In this document: positions 37,440-46,529 of the stretch, piece by piece | Layout of the letters: the number at the start of each line of letters is the position of its first letter | Position numbering within the stretch: position 1 is the stretch's first letter | Origin: Paracoccaceae bacterium | GTDB lineage: Bacteria; Pseudomonadota; Alphaproteobacteria; Rhodobacterales; Rhodobacteraceae | NCBI GenBank assembly: GCA_019454225.1 | Contig: CP075370.1 | Location: 2,222,001-2,286,000, forward strand | DNA: 64,000 bases | Reading direction: 5' to 3' | The notes under the pieces: generated by a model | What the model was told of the DNA's origin: nothing | The model's database searches: none | The model's input: the letters and a program-made list of their open reading frames with translations, nothing else | Program-made: the position numbers and the translations under genes

Positions 37440-38174
37440 ATGCGACAGATTGTCAGGGCCGCGCTTGGCTTGTGGCTCGGCTGTGCCGCTGCCGGGGCCG
37501 GCCTCGCGCAGGGCACGCCCGGCGACGCGCCGCATCCGGTTGTCGTGGAGCTTTTCACCTCGCAGGGCTGTTCGTCCTGTCCGCCCGCCGATGCCATCCT
37601 GGCCGGGCTGAGCGGCGACCCCCGCGTGATCGCCCTGGCGCTGCATGTCGACTACTGGGACTATCTGGGCTGGAAGGATGATTTCGCCCGGCCCGAATTC
37701 ACCAAGCGGCAGAAGGTCTATGCCAAGGCGGGCGGGCGCAAGATGGTGTTCACGCCGCAGATGATCGTGGCGGGGCAGGACAGCGTGGTCGGCAACGACC
37801 CCGAGGCGGTCGAGGCGGCGATCCGCCGCCATGCGCTTGCGGCCTCGGCGCGCGGCCAGGTGGTGCGCCTGACGGTCGAGCGGCAGGACGACCAGATCGT
37901 CATCCGCGCCGAGGCCGTGCCGCCGACGGACCGGGGCTTGCGCGTGCAACTGGTGCGCTATCGCCCGAAGGCGCAGGTGGATATCGCGCGGGGCGAGAAT
38001 GCGGGCCATAGCATTACCTACCACAATATCGTCACCTCGTGGCAACTGGTGGGCGAATGGCGCGCCACGGCGCCGCTGACACTGACCACGCCCTCGCCCG
38101 GCAGCGACCCTGCCGTGGTGATCGTCCAGGACGAGGGGCCGGGGGCGGTGCTGGCGGCGGTGGAGTTGCGCTGA
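37440..38174 (+). CDS. DUF1223 secreted thioredoxin-like protein
   Basis: A 244-residue protein with a signal peptide (IVRAALGLWLGCAAAGAGLAQ) and the DUF1223 core: VVVELFTSQGCSSCPPADAIL with a CxxC motif, then ALHVDYWDYLGWKDDFARPE and YTPQ-like FTPQMIVAGQDSVVG. Fold and CxxC suggest a periplasmic thioredoxin-like role; no activity is established. The ATG at 37440 is chosen inside a very long antisense-type frame because it starts the signal peptide. Confidence 0.9.
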   Translation: MRQIVRAALGLWLGCAAAGAGLAQGTPGDAPHPVVVELFTSQGCSSCPPADAILAGLSGDPRVIALALHVDYWDYLGWKDDFARPEFTKRQKVYAKAGGRKMVFTPQMIVAGQDSVVGNDPEAVEAAIRRHALAASARGQVVRLTVERQDDQIVIRAEAVPPTDRGLRVQLVRYRPKAQVDIARGENAGHSITYHNIVTSWQLVGEWRATAPLTLTTPSPGSDPAVVIVQDEGPGAVLAAVELR

Positions 38175-38189
38175 GCTGCGGCGGCGCCA

Positions 38190-39140
38190 TCAGTCCTCGG
38201 TCTCGGTCTCGATCTCGGCCTCGCGCGGCGGCAGCCTGCCTTTCCAGCGGCGATGGATCCAGAACCACTGTTCGGGGTGGCGGCGGACCAGACGTTCCAG
38301 GCTGTCGTTCAGCGCCTGGGTCATCGCTTCGGGCGTGCCCTCGGGGATCGGCGGTTCGACCAGGATGTCGAAGGTCAGGCCATCGGCGCGGCGGATCGCA
38401 TAGGTGGGCACGACAAGCGCGCCGTATTTCAGCGCAAGCTCGGCCGCCGACAGCGCGGTAAAGGCGGTGTGGCCGAAGAACGACAGGGGGGCGCCATGCC
38501 CCATGTGCTGGTCGATCAGCATGCCCAGCATCCCGCCGCCCTTCAGGAATCGCAGCATCTGGCCCATGCCCTGCCGCCCCCGGGGAAAGACCGGGGTTCC
38601 TATGCCACTGATCGCCTTGACATAATGCGCATTGAACGCGCTGTCGCGCATCGGGCGGTACAGCGCGCCGACCGAAAACCCGCGGGCGATCAGGGCGGCG
38701 CGGCTGGCATCGTAGTTGCCGAAATGGCCGGTGATCAGGATCACCGGCCGCCCCGCCGCATGGGCGGCGTCGAGCGCTGCCAGCCCCGCGCCCCGGATCG
38801 GTCCGGCCGTGGCGCGGGCGACGAACTCGGCGCCGGAATAGATTTCGATCAGGGTGCGGCCGACGTTGCGGGGAACCTCGCGCATCAGGCGGCGCACCTC
38901 GGCGGCGGGCAGGTCGGGCAGCACCAGGGCCAGGTTTTCGCGCACCCGCCGGTCATAGCCTGCCAGGGGGGCGATGATCCGGGCCACCACCCAGCCGCAG
39001 AGCGGCACGCGCCAGCGGTAGGGCAGCAGCAGCAGGCCGCCGATCAGGCCCCGCAGCAGGACCGATTGCAGGCCGTCGCCGCGCGCTGTCGTTTCATCCG
39101 TCACGTCCGCCGCCCGCCCTGGTTTCGCGGTGCCAGACAT
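38190..39140 (-). CDS. LpxL/HtrB-type lipid A acyltransferase
   Basis: A 316-residue membrane-associated acyltransferase of the lauroyl acyltransferase family, which adds secondary acyl chains to lipid A. The catalytic H-X4-D motif is HFGNYD near residue 137; ALYRPMRDSAFNAHY and FPRGRQGMGQMLRFLKGGG, then LIDQHMGHGAPLSFFG, are family blocks. WFWIHRRWKGR near the end is typical. It overlaps the upstream transporter gene by 47 bases. The long N-terminus (to about residue 23) may be over-extended. Confidence 0.9.
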   Translation of the reverse strand: MSGTAKPGRAADVTDETTARGDGLQSVLLRGLIGGLLLLPYRWRVPLCGWVVARIIAPLAGYDRRVRENLALVLPDLPAAEVRRLMREVPRNVGRTLIEIYSGAEFVARATAGPIRGAGLAALDAAHAAGRPVILITGHFGNYDASRAALIARGFSVGALYRPMRDSAFNAHYVKAISGIGTPVFPRGRQGMGQMLRFLKGGGMLGMLIDQHMGHGAPLSFFGHTAFTALSAAELALKYGALVVPTYAIRRADGLTFDILVEPPIPEGTPEAMTQALNDSLERLVRRHPEQWFWIHRRWKGRLPPREAEIETETED

Positions 39141-39984
39141 AGAGACCGGACAGCACGATCACAACCGCCCCAAGGATCGTGGCCAGGTCGGGAAGTTCAC
39201 CATAGAACAGCCAGCCCCAGAATGTAGCGGCCACGATGCCCAGATACGCTATGGGTGCCACGGCCGACGCCTCGGCCAGCGTGAAGGACCGGATGATGCA
39301 AAGTTGCGCGGCGGTGCCGATGCAGCCGATCAGGGCGAAGCCCCAGAGATCGCCCGGGGCGACCGGGGCATGCGAGCCGGGCAGGGTGGCGGCCATGGCA
39401 AGGGTGCAGATCGCGGCGCCCCAGAACATCGCGGGCCAGGGCGTTTCGCGCGGGCCGATGGCGCGGGTGACGAGGGCGTTGGCGGCGTAGGCGCAGGCGC
39501 CGAGCAGCGGCAGGACGGCCCAGGGGGTGAAGACGCCCAGGCCGGGTCGCAGGATGATGAGGGCGCCGATGAAGGCGGCTGCGATGCCCAGCAGGCGGCG
39601 TGGCCCCAACCGTTCGCCCAGAAACAGCGCGGCGCCGAGCGTGATGAGGATCGGGTTGATGTCGGACAGCGCGGTCGCCTCGGCCAGGCCGATGCGGGTC
39701 AGCGACAGGAAGAACAGCCCCGAGGCGGCCAGCTGGGTGGCCGCACGGAACAGGTGCAGCATCGGATGGCGCGTGCGGACACGGGGAAGCAGCGCGGTGT
39801 TCAGGATCACCGCCACAATCAGTAGCTGGCCCGCGAAGCGGGCAAACACGATCTGGTTGACCGGATATCGGCTGACCAACCCCTTGGCCAGCGCGTCCAT
39901 CAGCGTGAACAGCGCGATGGCCAGCACCATGAGCAGGATGCCCCGGCCTGTCGCCTTGCGGCCTGGTCTTGCCGCAACTGTCAT
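39094..39984 (-). CDS. DMT-family (EamA) transporter
   Basis: A 296-residue inner-membrane protein with about ten hydrophobic helices in two EamA repeats (ILLMVLAIALFTLMDALAKG; later IGTAAQLCIIRSFTLAEASA and VAPIAYLGIVAATFWGWLFY). Such proteins move metabolites or drugs; substrate unknown. It lies upstream of, and overlaps, the acyltransferase gene, so both are probably co-transcribed. Confidence 0.9.
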   Translation of the reverse strand: MTVAARPGRKATGRGILLMVLAIALFTLMDALAKGLVSRYPVNQIVFARFAGQLLIVAVILNTALLPRVRTRHPMLHLFRAATQLAASGLFFLSLTRIGLAEATALSDINPILITLGAALFLGERLGPRRLLGIAAAFIGALIILRPGLGVFTPWAVLPLLGACAYAANALVTRAIGPRETPWPAMFWGAAICTLAMAATLPGSHAPVAPGDLWGFALIGCIGTAAQLCIIRSFTLAEASAVAPIAYLGIVAATFWGWLFYGELPDLATILGAVVIVLSGLYVWHRETRAGGGRDG

Positions 39985-40357
39985 GATCCCGCCCTTTCCG
40001 TCCTGTCCCGCCTGCCCTTAGGCGTTGCGCGGGGCAGGGGCAAGGCGTGGCGGGTGGCGGCAGGGCTGTGGCGGCGGCACCGCGCAACGCCGCCCGAATC
40101 GGGGGTTAATGGCTGAACGGGCTGGATTTTCCGCGTCGGTTTCCCGTCCCGCCCGCGTCGGTTCCGCGTATGGCATCCGTCCCGACAGGCCGCACCCCGG
40201 GGGCGGGGTTAACGCAACGCGCGGCCCGCGCGGGCGGGCCTTGCCCGGGCGGGGTGACGCGGGAAGCATCGGGGGAACCAGCAGGGGCCCTGGCGTGCGG
40301 AAGCCGCCCCCTTTGCGCCGGGGGCGGGGCCGCAGGGCGCGGGACCGGCGGTCGGGG
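39985..40357. other. Intergenic region, no gene recognised
   Basis: A very GC-rich gap between the divergently read-away transporter and the 3' end of fliG. It contains two GGTTAA-type words and several GC-rich self-complementary stretches, such as CCCCC...GGGGG near 40308-40325 that might end fliG transcription. I found no convincing small gene or regulatory site. Confidence 0.5.
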
Positions 40358-41443
40358 TCAGTCGTCGGGCTGGATCAGGGCGATTTCGCCTGCCGCCTCA
40401 AGCTGGCGGATGGCGGCGATGACCGCGCCCATCGCGGCCTCGGCGTCCTTGGGGCGGACCCGGCCGCGTGCCGCCGCCTCTTCCCGCAGGCCCTGGGCCA
40501 TGCGGCCCGACATGTTGGCCAGCAGGTATTCCGCCGTCGCGGCCGTCGCCTCGTCGGCCTGTGCCCCGGCAAGCGCGGTCACCATCGCCGGCATGTCGAC
40601 CAGGCGCACCACCTTGGGCACGTCGCGGGCGGCCAGCCGCTGCGGGACATGGGCGAAGGTGAACAGGGCGCGCCGGACCTCGGCCGCGAAGGCGGCATCC
40701 TCGGCCTCGAGCCCGGCAAGAACATCGTCGCGCGTGGCGGCGGGCGAGACGTTCAGGATGGCGCCGACCCGTTCCACCGGCCCGGCATCAAAGGCGCGGG
40801 GAGGCTGGGAATCGAGTTGCGCGGCGATGGCCAGACCGATCCGGCGCACCGCCTCGGGGTCGACACCGCCGGTCATCGAGACGGCATGGGCAACCCGGCG
40901 CGCGCGGTCGCCCGGCATCATCGACAGCAGTTCGGCCGCCTTGGGCACGGGCAGTTTCGACAGCATCACCGCCGACACCTCGACCGATTCCGCCTCGACC
41001 ACGGGAAGCAGGCGTTCGGGCGACAGGGCCGCGATGCGATCCCACGGGTCGGCCTTGGCCGAGGCGCCCGCCAGGCGGCGCAGGCGGCTGGCGGCGGTGG
41101 AGGAGATATGGCCGTCGAGCAGGCCGAGCGCCCCCTCGATCCCGCCCGGAAAGGTCAGGCCCACCGATTCAAGCTCGGCCAGGAATTCGTCGACCACCGC
41201 CGACAGCGTGACGCGATCGACAAGGCGCATCTGGCCCATCTGTTCGGTCAGCGCCGCCTGCATGTGTTCGGGAAGAGACGAGAGGGGCAGGGGCGTGCCC
41301 TCGGCCAGCATCAGCCGCACGATCACGGCGGCCTTTTCGCGCGGCGACAGGCGGCGCGGCACGACGGAGGCGGCCCCGGGCGCGGCAGGCGCGACCGGGG
41401 CCGTGATGCGGTTCGGTACGATGCGGGCCAGTGCCTCGGCCAT
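40358..41443 (-). CDS. fliG: Flagellar motor switch protein FliG-like
   Basis: A 361-residue protein matching FliG in its overall plan: the N-terminal REKAAVIVRLMLAEG, the middle ERLLPVVEAESVEVSAVMLSKLPVPKAAELL (the FliG middle domain with HPQ-like LSKLP), and the C-terminal EYLLANMSGRMAQGLREEAA with RPKDAEAAMGAVIAAIRQLE, the torque helix region. It should couple the stator to the C-ring. No other flagellar gene is in the window. The sequence is divergent from enteric FliG. Confidence 0.82.
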   Translation of the reverse strand: MAEALARIVPNRITAPVAPAAPGAASVVPRRLSPREKAAVIVRLMLAEGTPLPLSSLPEHMQAALTEQMGQMRLVDRVTLSAVVDEFLAELESVGLTFPGGIEGALGLLDGHISSTAASRLRRLAGASAKADPWDRIAALSPERLLPVVEAESVEVSAVMLSKLPVPKAAELLSMMPGDRARRVAHAVSMTGGVDPEAVRRIGLAIAAQLDSQPPRAFDAGPVERVGAILNVSPAATRDDVLAGLEAEDAAFAAEVRRALFTFAHVPQRLAARDVPKVVRLVDMPAMVTALAGAQADEATAATAEYLLANMSGRMAQGLREEAAARGRVRPKDAEAAMGAVIAAIRQLEAAGEIALIQPDD

Positions 41444-41513
41444 GGTCAGCCCCTGATTCCTGACGGTGTCGGGGGCAGACTGTGGCGGCCGGGGTTAACG
41501 CGGGCTGAACGCC

Positions 41514-41678
41514 TCAGGAGGTGGGTTTCAGCACGCAGGCGCCGCTGGCGGCGTCATAGACCTGGCCTTCGCCGCAGGCCGAGGCGGTGATCTTGGTGTG
41601 GCCGTCCTTGCACATGGCGGCGGCAAGGCCGGGGGTCAGGGCCAGCGCGATCGCGGCCAGCGTCAGTTTCAGCTTCAT
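41514..41678 (-). CDS. Small exported Cys-containing protein
   Basis: A 54-residue frame between purB and fliG: a signal peptide (MKLKLTLAAIALALTPGLAA) followed by a short mature part with three Cys (AAMCKDGHTKITASACGEGQ, then SGACVLKPTS). AAAGGA lies 7 bases before the ATG. The spacing of Cys and the GQVYD...GACV ending recall small chitin-binding-like motifs, but no family is assigned. It appears real by start, signal peptide and codon use. Confidence 0.75.
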   Translation of the reverse strand: MKLKLTLAAIALALTPGLAAAMCKDGHTKITASACGEGQVYDAASGACVLKPTS

Positions 41679-41825
41679 CGGGGCGTCCTTTCGTCAGATG
41701 TGTCAGGTCCAACGGGCGCCGCGCCGGACGGCAGGCAAACCGGGCCGCCGCGTATCCCTGAACCGGAGACTAGCACGGCTGACGCAAGGTCAAAGCGGTT
41801 TTCCCGCCGGGCCGCCCCCGGGCGA

Positions 41826-43142
41826 TCACCCTTTCGTGACGCTGCCGAAAACCCGCGCAAAGATCGTGTCGACATGTTTCGTGTGATAGCCGAGGTCGAA
41901 TTTCTCGTCGATCTCGGCGGGCGTCAGGGCGGCTGTGACCTGCGGGTCGGCCAGAAGCTCGGTGCGGAAGTCGGCGCCCTGTTCCCAGACCTTCATCGCG
42001 TTGCGCTGCACCATGGCGTAGGCATCCTCGCGGCTGACGCCTGCCTGCGTCAGGGCCAGAAGAACCCGCTGGCTCATCACCAGACCCTTGAAGGTATTGA
42101 GGTTCTTCAGCATGTTCGCGGGATAGATCACCAGCTTTTCGACGACGCCCGCCAGCCGGTGCAAGGCGAAGTCGAGCGTGACGGTGGCATCGGGGCCGAT
42201 CATCCGCTCGACCGAGGAATGGCTGATGTCGCGTTCATGCCAGAGCGTCACGTTCTCCATCGCCGGGACCACGGCCATGCGCACGAGACGGGCGAGGCCG
42301 GTCAGGTTCTCGGTCAGGACCGGGTTGCGCTTGTGCGGCATGGCGCTGCTGCCCTTCTGGCCGGGGCTGAAGAATTCCTCGGCCTCGAGCACCTCGGTGC
42401 GCTGCATGTGGCGGATTTCGGTGGCGATGTTCTCGATCCCCGAGGCGATGACGCCCAGCGTGGCAAAGAACATGGCGTGGCGGTCGCGCGGGATGACCTG
42501 GGTCGAGATCGGCTCGGGCGTCAGGCCCAGCATGCGGCAGACATGGTCCTCGACGCGGGGGTCGATGTTGGCGAAGGTGCCGACGGCGCCCGAGATGGCG
42601 CCGGTGGCGACCTCGGCGCGGGCGTTTTGCAGCCGCTGCCGGTTGCGCGACATTTCGGCGTAGAAGCGCGCGAAGGTCAGGCCCATGGTCGTGGGTTCGG
42701 CGTGGATGCCGTGGCTGCGCCCGATGCGGACGGTATCCTTGTGCTCGAAGGCCCGGGTCTTCAGGGCGGCCAGCACGCGGTCCAGCCCCGTCAGCAGCAG
42801 GTCGGCGGCGCGCACAAGCTGGATGTTCAGCGTGGTGTCCAGCACGTCGGAACTGGTCATGCCCTGGTGGACGAAGCGGGCGGCATCGGCGCCGACGATC
42901 TCGGCCAGGTGGGTGAGGAAGGCGATGACGTCATGCCGGGTGACGGCCTCGATCGCGTCGATGCGGGCGACGTCGAATTCGGCGTCGCGGGCCTTCCAGA
43001 CGGCTTCGGCGTTTTCCTTCGGGATCACCCCGAGCGCGGCCTGCGCGTCGCAGGCATGGGCCTCGATCTCGAACCAGATGCGGAACCGGGTTTCGGGGGA
43101 CCAGATCGCCACCATCTCGGGGCGGGAATAGCGGGGGATCAT
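41826..43142 (-). CDS. purB: Adenylosuccinate lyase
   Basis: A 438-residue lyase of the fumarase superfamily acting twice in purine synthesis (SAICAR and adenylosuccinate). The signature loop GSSAMPHKRNPVLTENLTG is clear, with TSSDVLDTTLNIQ and RSHGIHAEPTTMG as the other conserved blocks. The ATG at 43142 (MIPRYSRPEMVAIW) is chosen; the longer frame upstream is not family-like. Confidence 0.96.
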   Translation of the reverse strand: MIPRYSRPEMVAIWSPETRFRIWFEIEAHACDAQAALGVIPKENAEAVWKARDAEFDVARIDAIEAVTRHDVIAFLTHLAEIVGADAARFVHQGMTSSDVLDTTLNIQLVRAADLLLTGLDRVLAALKTRAFEHKDTVRIGRSHGIHAEPTTMGLTFARFYAEMSRNRQRLQNARAEVATGAISGAVGTFANIDPRVEDHVCRMLGLTPEPISTQVIPRDRHAMFFATLGVIASGIENIATEIRHMQRTEVLEAEEFFSPGQKGSSAMPHKRNPVLTENLTGLARLVRMAVVPAMENVTLWHERDISHSSVERMIGPDATVTLDFALHRLAGVVEKLVIYPANMLKNLNTFKGLVMSQRVLLALTQAGVSREDAYAMVQRNAMKVWEQGADFRTELLADPQVTAALTPAEIDEKFDLGYHTKHVDTIFARVFGSVTKG

Positions 43143-43215
43143 CGGGGCCTCCCTTGGCGCGGGGTTCGGGGGGCGATTAGACTGCGCGACAGCGCGGCGC
43201 AAGGGAGAGCGGGCG

Positions 43216-43581
43216 ATGCGGAGGCTGGCGATGGCGGCGATCCTGGCGGCGGGCACGGCGGCGGCCGAACCCGCCTGGCAGCCGCTGGCCGACGATGCGC
43301 TGCGCGCGGCGCTGGCGGCGCGCACGCTGGTGGAGAAGGGCGCGGGCTGGCCGCTGGCGGGGCAGGGGCGGACCTGGAACTTCCTGCAGGATGGCCGGGC
43401 GCTGAGCGACGTGGCGGGGCGGCGCGATCCGCGCTGGACGGGATGGCGGGTCGATGGCGCGCGGCTGTGCCTGGAGGAACCGCCGGGATGCGCGCGGGTC
43501 GAGCGCCATCCGCGCGGGCTGGACCTGCGCTTCGTCTGGGAGGACGGGCGGGTGCAGGTGATGCGCTACGTCGACCTGTAG
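43216..43581 (+). CDS. Exported hypothetical protein
   Basis: A 121-residue protein with a signal peptide (RRLAMAAILAAGTAAAEPAW). The mature part has LVEKGAGWPLAGQGRTWNFL and LCLEEPPGCARVE with two Cys that may pair. The G.TW.F..DGR...W.V.G..LC pattern recalls small periplasmic families such as DUF995, but I cannot assign it. It is divergent from purB. Confidence 0.7.
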   Translation: MRRLAMAAILAAGTAAAEPAWQPLADDALRAALAARTLVEKGAGWPLAGQGRTWNFLQDGRALSDVAGRRDPRWTGWRVDGARLCLEEPPGCARVERHPRGLDLRFVWEDGRVQVMRYVDL

Positions 43582-43631
43582 GGCCCCTGCGCGGGCTTGC
43601 GCCGGGGCCTGCGGCTTTCTAGGGTCTGCGC

Positions 43632-44240
43632 ATGACCGCGACCGCCGCCCCTGACGCGCCCGCCCCGCCCGATGCCGCCCGCACCCGCCTGTCGCGGGAC
43701 GACTGGACGCAGGCCGGGTTGCGGGCCCTGGTGGCCGAGGGGCCGGCCGGCCTGCGGGTCGAGGCGATCGCACGCGGGCTGGGGGCGACCAAGGGGTCGT
43801 TCTACTGGCATTTCCGGGATGCGCCCGACCTGCGCGCCGCCGTCCTGGCGGCGTGGGAGTCGATGGCGGCCGCCGATCTGGCGGCCACGCTGGGCCAGCC
43901 CGATGCACCACCGCGCAAGCGGGTGATGCTGCTGGTCGATCTGGTGTCGGCGGAACCGGGCGGCGAGACGGACGGCCAGGCGGTCGAGCCCGCAGTGCGC
44001 GACTGGGCGCGGATCGATCCCGAGGCGCGCGGCGTGCTGGCCCGTGTCGATGCCGGGCGGCAGGCGGCGCTGCGCGAGGCGCTGGCGGGTGCCGGGCTGG
44101 GGGCCGCGGCGGCGGCGCGCGGCGGGGCTGCGGTCTATGCCGCGATGATCGGCTTTGCGCATCTGCGGCTGACCTCGGGCGCCGAGGTGCGGCGCGACCT
44201 TGCGGCACTGGTGCGCGCGGTGCTGGACGGGCGGCTGTAG
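43632..44240 (+). CDS. TetR/AcrR-family transcriptional regulator
   Basis: A 202-residue repressor-type protein. The N-terminal helix-turn-helix is clear: WTQAGLRALVAEGPAGLRVE followed by AIARGLGATKGSFYWHFRDAPDL (residues about 22-66). The C-terminal ligand domain is not assignable. It faces dddP tail-to-tail (13 bases), so direct regulation of dddP would act in trans at the dddP upstream region, where I saw no clear dyad. Confidence 0.9.
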   Translation: MTATAAPDAPAPPDAARTRLSRDDWTQAGLRALVAEGPAGLRVEAIARGLGATKGSFYWHFRDAPDLRAAVLAAWESMAAADLAATLGQPDAPPRKRVMLLVDLVSAEPGGETDGQAVEPAVRDWARIDPEARGVLARVDAGRQAALREALAGAGLGAAAAARGGAAVYAAMIGFAHLRLTSGAEVRRDLAALVRAVLDGRL

Positions 44241-44253
44241 CGCCGCCCGCGCC

Positions 44254-45591
44254 CTAGCCCATCAGGCGGGGATCGAAGGGATAGCGCGTCAGGTTCTCGA
44301 CGCCGGTTTCGGTGATCAGCACCTGGTCTTCCAGCTTGATCGAGAAATCGCCGCCCTCGGGGCTGACCAGTGCCTCGACACATAGCACCATGCCGGGTTC
44401 GAGCGTCACCTCGAAGGCGCCGTCCACCCAGGCGTCGGGGTAGGGGACGAAGGGCCATTCGTCGCAAAGACCCACGCCGTGCATCTTGCAGGAATATTTC
44501 TGCCGCCAGTATTCCGGCGCCAGCTGGTGCCCGCCATGGGTCAGTTCGCGGATCGTCACGCCGGGCCCGAGCATGGCCATGTTGGTGCGGATATGGTCCA
44601 TCGCGTGATGGAAGGCCGAGACCATGGCGTTGCCGGGCCGCCCGTCGCCCACCCACCAGGTGCGGCTGATGTCGACGCAGATGCCATAGGCGCCGATCAG
44701 GTCGGTGTCGAAGGCCACGATCTCGTCCGGCTGCACGACGCGCGGGCCGCATTCCTGAAACCAGGGATTCGTGCGTGGCCCCGAGGCCAGCAGGCGCGTC
44801 TCGATCCATTCCCCGCCGCGGCGGATGTTGCCCGCGTGCAGTTCGGCCCAGATCGCATCCTCGGTCACGCCGCCCCGGGGTATCTCGGCGCGGGCGAAGC
44901 GTTCCATCCCGGCCACGGCGGCCTCGCAGGCATGGGCGGCGCAGCGCATCGCGGCAATCTCGTCCGGGCCCTTGATGGCGCGGGCGCGTTCGGTGACCTC
45001 TTCCCCCTCCATCACGGAAAAACCCGCGCGTTCCAGCGCCCGCAGGCCGTGGACCATGATCTTGTCCACCGCGAGCCGCCGGTTGCTGCCCGCGCGGGCG
45101 GTCATCACCTCGGTCACCTGGGCGGCAAAGCTGGCGGCATCCTGCGCCGTATGGTCGCCGCAGACGTTGTAGAAGAACGAGGCGCCCGAACGGATTTCGC
45201 GCACCAGCGGGTTGTGCGCGGCCAGGAAGGGCGCCTGCTTGTAGTCCCACAGCACCATGTGTCCGTCGGCGGTGACAAGGCAGGCGCGGAACGGGTTGTG
45301 GCTGTTCCACAGCTGCATGTTGGTGGTGTCGGTGGCGTAGCGGATGTTCAGCGGATCGAACATCAGCAGTCCGCCATAGTCGCGCGCCCGGAGCGCCGCG
45401 ACCAGCCGGTCCAGCCGGTATTGCCGCATCGTCGCCAGGTCGGGCGGCGTCAGCCCCGCCGCCGCCCATTCGGCGAAGGCCAGCGGGGTCGGCCCGATCT
45501 CGACCCGGTCGTTGTCATTCAGGCTGCCGTCGGCAAGGCGGTCGCCGCGCGTCGGGTCGATCTTGCGGCGGGCGGCGTAGGGAACGGACAT
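44254..45591 (-). CDS. dddP: Dimethylsulfoniopropionate lyase DddP
   Basis: A 445-residue M24 peptidase-fold enzyme that splits DMSP into DMS and acrylate. It matches Roseovarius/Ruegeria DddP along its length as I recall them: the IDPTRG.....NDNDRVEIGP start, LLMFDPLNIRYATDTTNMQ, and RRGGEWIETRLLASGPRTNP. The metal and catalytic residues known for DddP are present in FDTDLIGAYGICVDISRTWW, HGVGLCDEWP, MVLCVEALV and FSIKLEDQVLI. The ATG at 45591 (MSVPYAARRK) is chosen. A plain Xaa-Pro peptidase is less likely given these motifs. Confidence 0.9.
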   Translation of the reverse strand: MSVPYAARRKIDPTRGDRLADGSLNDNDRVEIGPTPLAFAEWAAAGLTPPDLATMRQYRLDRLVAALRARDYGGLLMFDPLNIRYATDTTNMQLWNSHNPFRACLVTADGHMVLWDYKQAPFLAAHNPLVREIRSGASFFYNVCGDHTAQDAASFAAQVTEVMTARAGSNRRLAVDKIMVHGLRALERAGFSVMEGEEVTERARAIKGPDEIAAMRCAAHACEAAVAGMERFARAEIPRGGVTEDAIWAELHAGNIRRGGEWIETRLLASGPRTNPWFQECGPRVVQPDEIVAFDTDLIGAYGICVDISRTWWVGDGRPGNAMVSAFHHAMDHIRTNMAMLGPGVTIRELTHGGHQLAPEYWRQKYSCKMHGVGLCDEWPFVPYPDAWVDGAFEVTLEPGMVLCVEALVSPEGGDFSIKLEDQVLITETGVENLTRYPFDPRLMG

Positions 45592-45727
45592 CAGGGCACC
45601 TCCGGGGTTCAGGGGACGGTCCTGCGCGGGGGCGGGCCGCGCTTGTCCGGGGGCGACGGGGCATGTCGCAGGCAGGCGTCGGGCGAGGCGGCTTTTCACC
45701 GCGCGGGCGGCGGGGTAGTCAGGCGGC

Positions 45728-46519
45728 ATGACCATCGTGCTGCATGACAGGCTGCCCTTCGCCCCCTGGGCCGACCCGCGCACCCGCCGCCTGCCGGGGA
45801 CGCTGCCGCTGGACATGGCGGACTGGCTGCGGGTGGACGAGGCCTATGCGGGCCAGATGGCCCTGCGCGACCGGCTGATCGCCGGGCACCTGGACGCGGT
45901 GCATGGCTGCCTGCCGATGGCGGCGGCGGCGGCGGACGAGTTGTACGCGACGGTGCTGCCGCTGCTGCCGGGCCTCGGGTTCCGGATCGCGGGGGGCGGC
46001 GCGCTGCGGCCCGACGGCGTGACGGTGCCGCTGGACCCGGCGCGGCCCCTGGTCACGCTGGGGCGGCTGTGCCAGAACGATTTCTGCCTGATGCAGGAGG
46101 ACGGCGCAGGCGAACACCTGCTGTCGGCGGCGATCCTGTGCTTTCCGGCAGGCTGGCGGCTGGCCGAAAAGCTGGGCCGCCCGATGATGCGCATCCACCT
46201 GCCGGTTGCGAAATACACCGAGGATGTGGGGCGGCGGGTGCAGCGGCTGATGGATGCGGTGCGGCCGGGCGCGCCGCTGTGGCGGGCGAACGGCCACCGG
46301 TCGCGCGCGCCGCTGTTCAATCCGCTGTCGGAGGCCGACCCCAAGGACATGGCCGAGGGGGGGATGCCCTATATCCGGTCGGAACGGCAATGCCTGCTGC
46401 GGCTGCCGGAAAGCCGGGCGGTGGTGTTCTCGATCCACACCTATGTGGTGCGGGCCGAGAACCTGACGGCGGAACAGGCCGAGGCCCTGGCCGCGCATCC
46501 GATCCACCGGTCGGCCTGA
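45728..46519 (+). CDS. DUF3445 protein (haem-dependent oxidative N-demethylase-like)
   Basis: A 263-residue protein of the DUF3445/HODM family. Features: LPLDMADWLRVDEAYAGQMALR, GRLCQNDFCLMQED, CFPAGWRLAEKLGRPMMRIH with H-x-PV, RANGHRSRAPLFNP and RSERQCLLRLPESRAVVFSI with HTYVV. The family is linked to dimethylamine-type demethylation with haem and FMN partners; the reductase genes are not nearby. It is divergent from dddP, leaving about 136 bases for shared control. Confidence 0.87.
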   Translation: MTIVLHDRLPFAPWADPRTRRLPGTLPLDMADWLRVDEAYAGQMALRDRLIAGHLDAVHGCLPMAAAAADELYATVLPLLPGLGFRIAGGGALRPDGVTVPLDPARPLVTLGRLCQNDFCLMQEDGAGEHLLSAAILCFPAGWRLAEKLGRPMMRIHLPVAKYTEDVGRRVQRLMDAVRPGAPLWRANGHRSRAPLFNPLSEADPKDMAEGGMPYIRSERQCLLRLPESRAVVFSIHTYVVRAENLTAEQAEALAAHPIHRSA

Positions 46520-46529
46520 CGCGGCGCGG

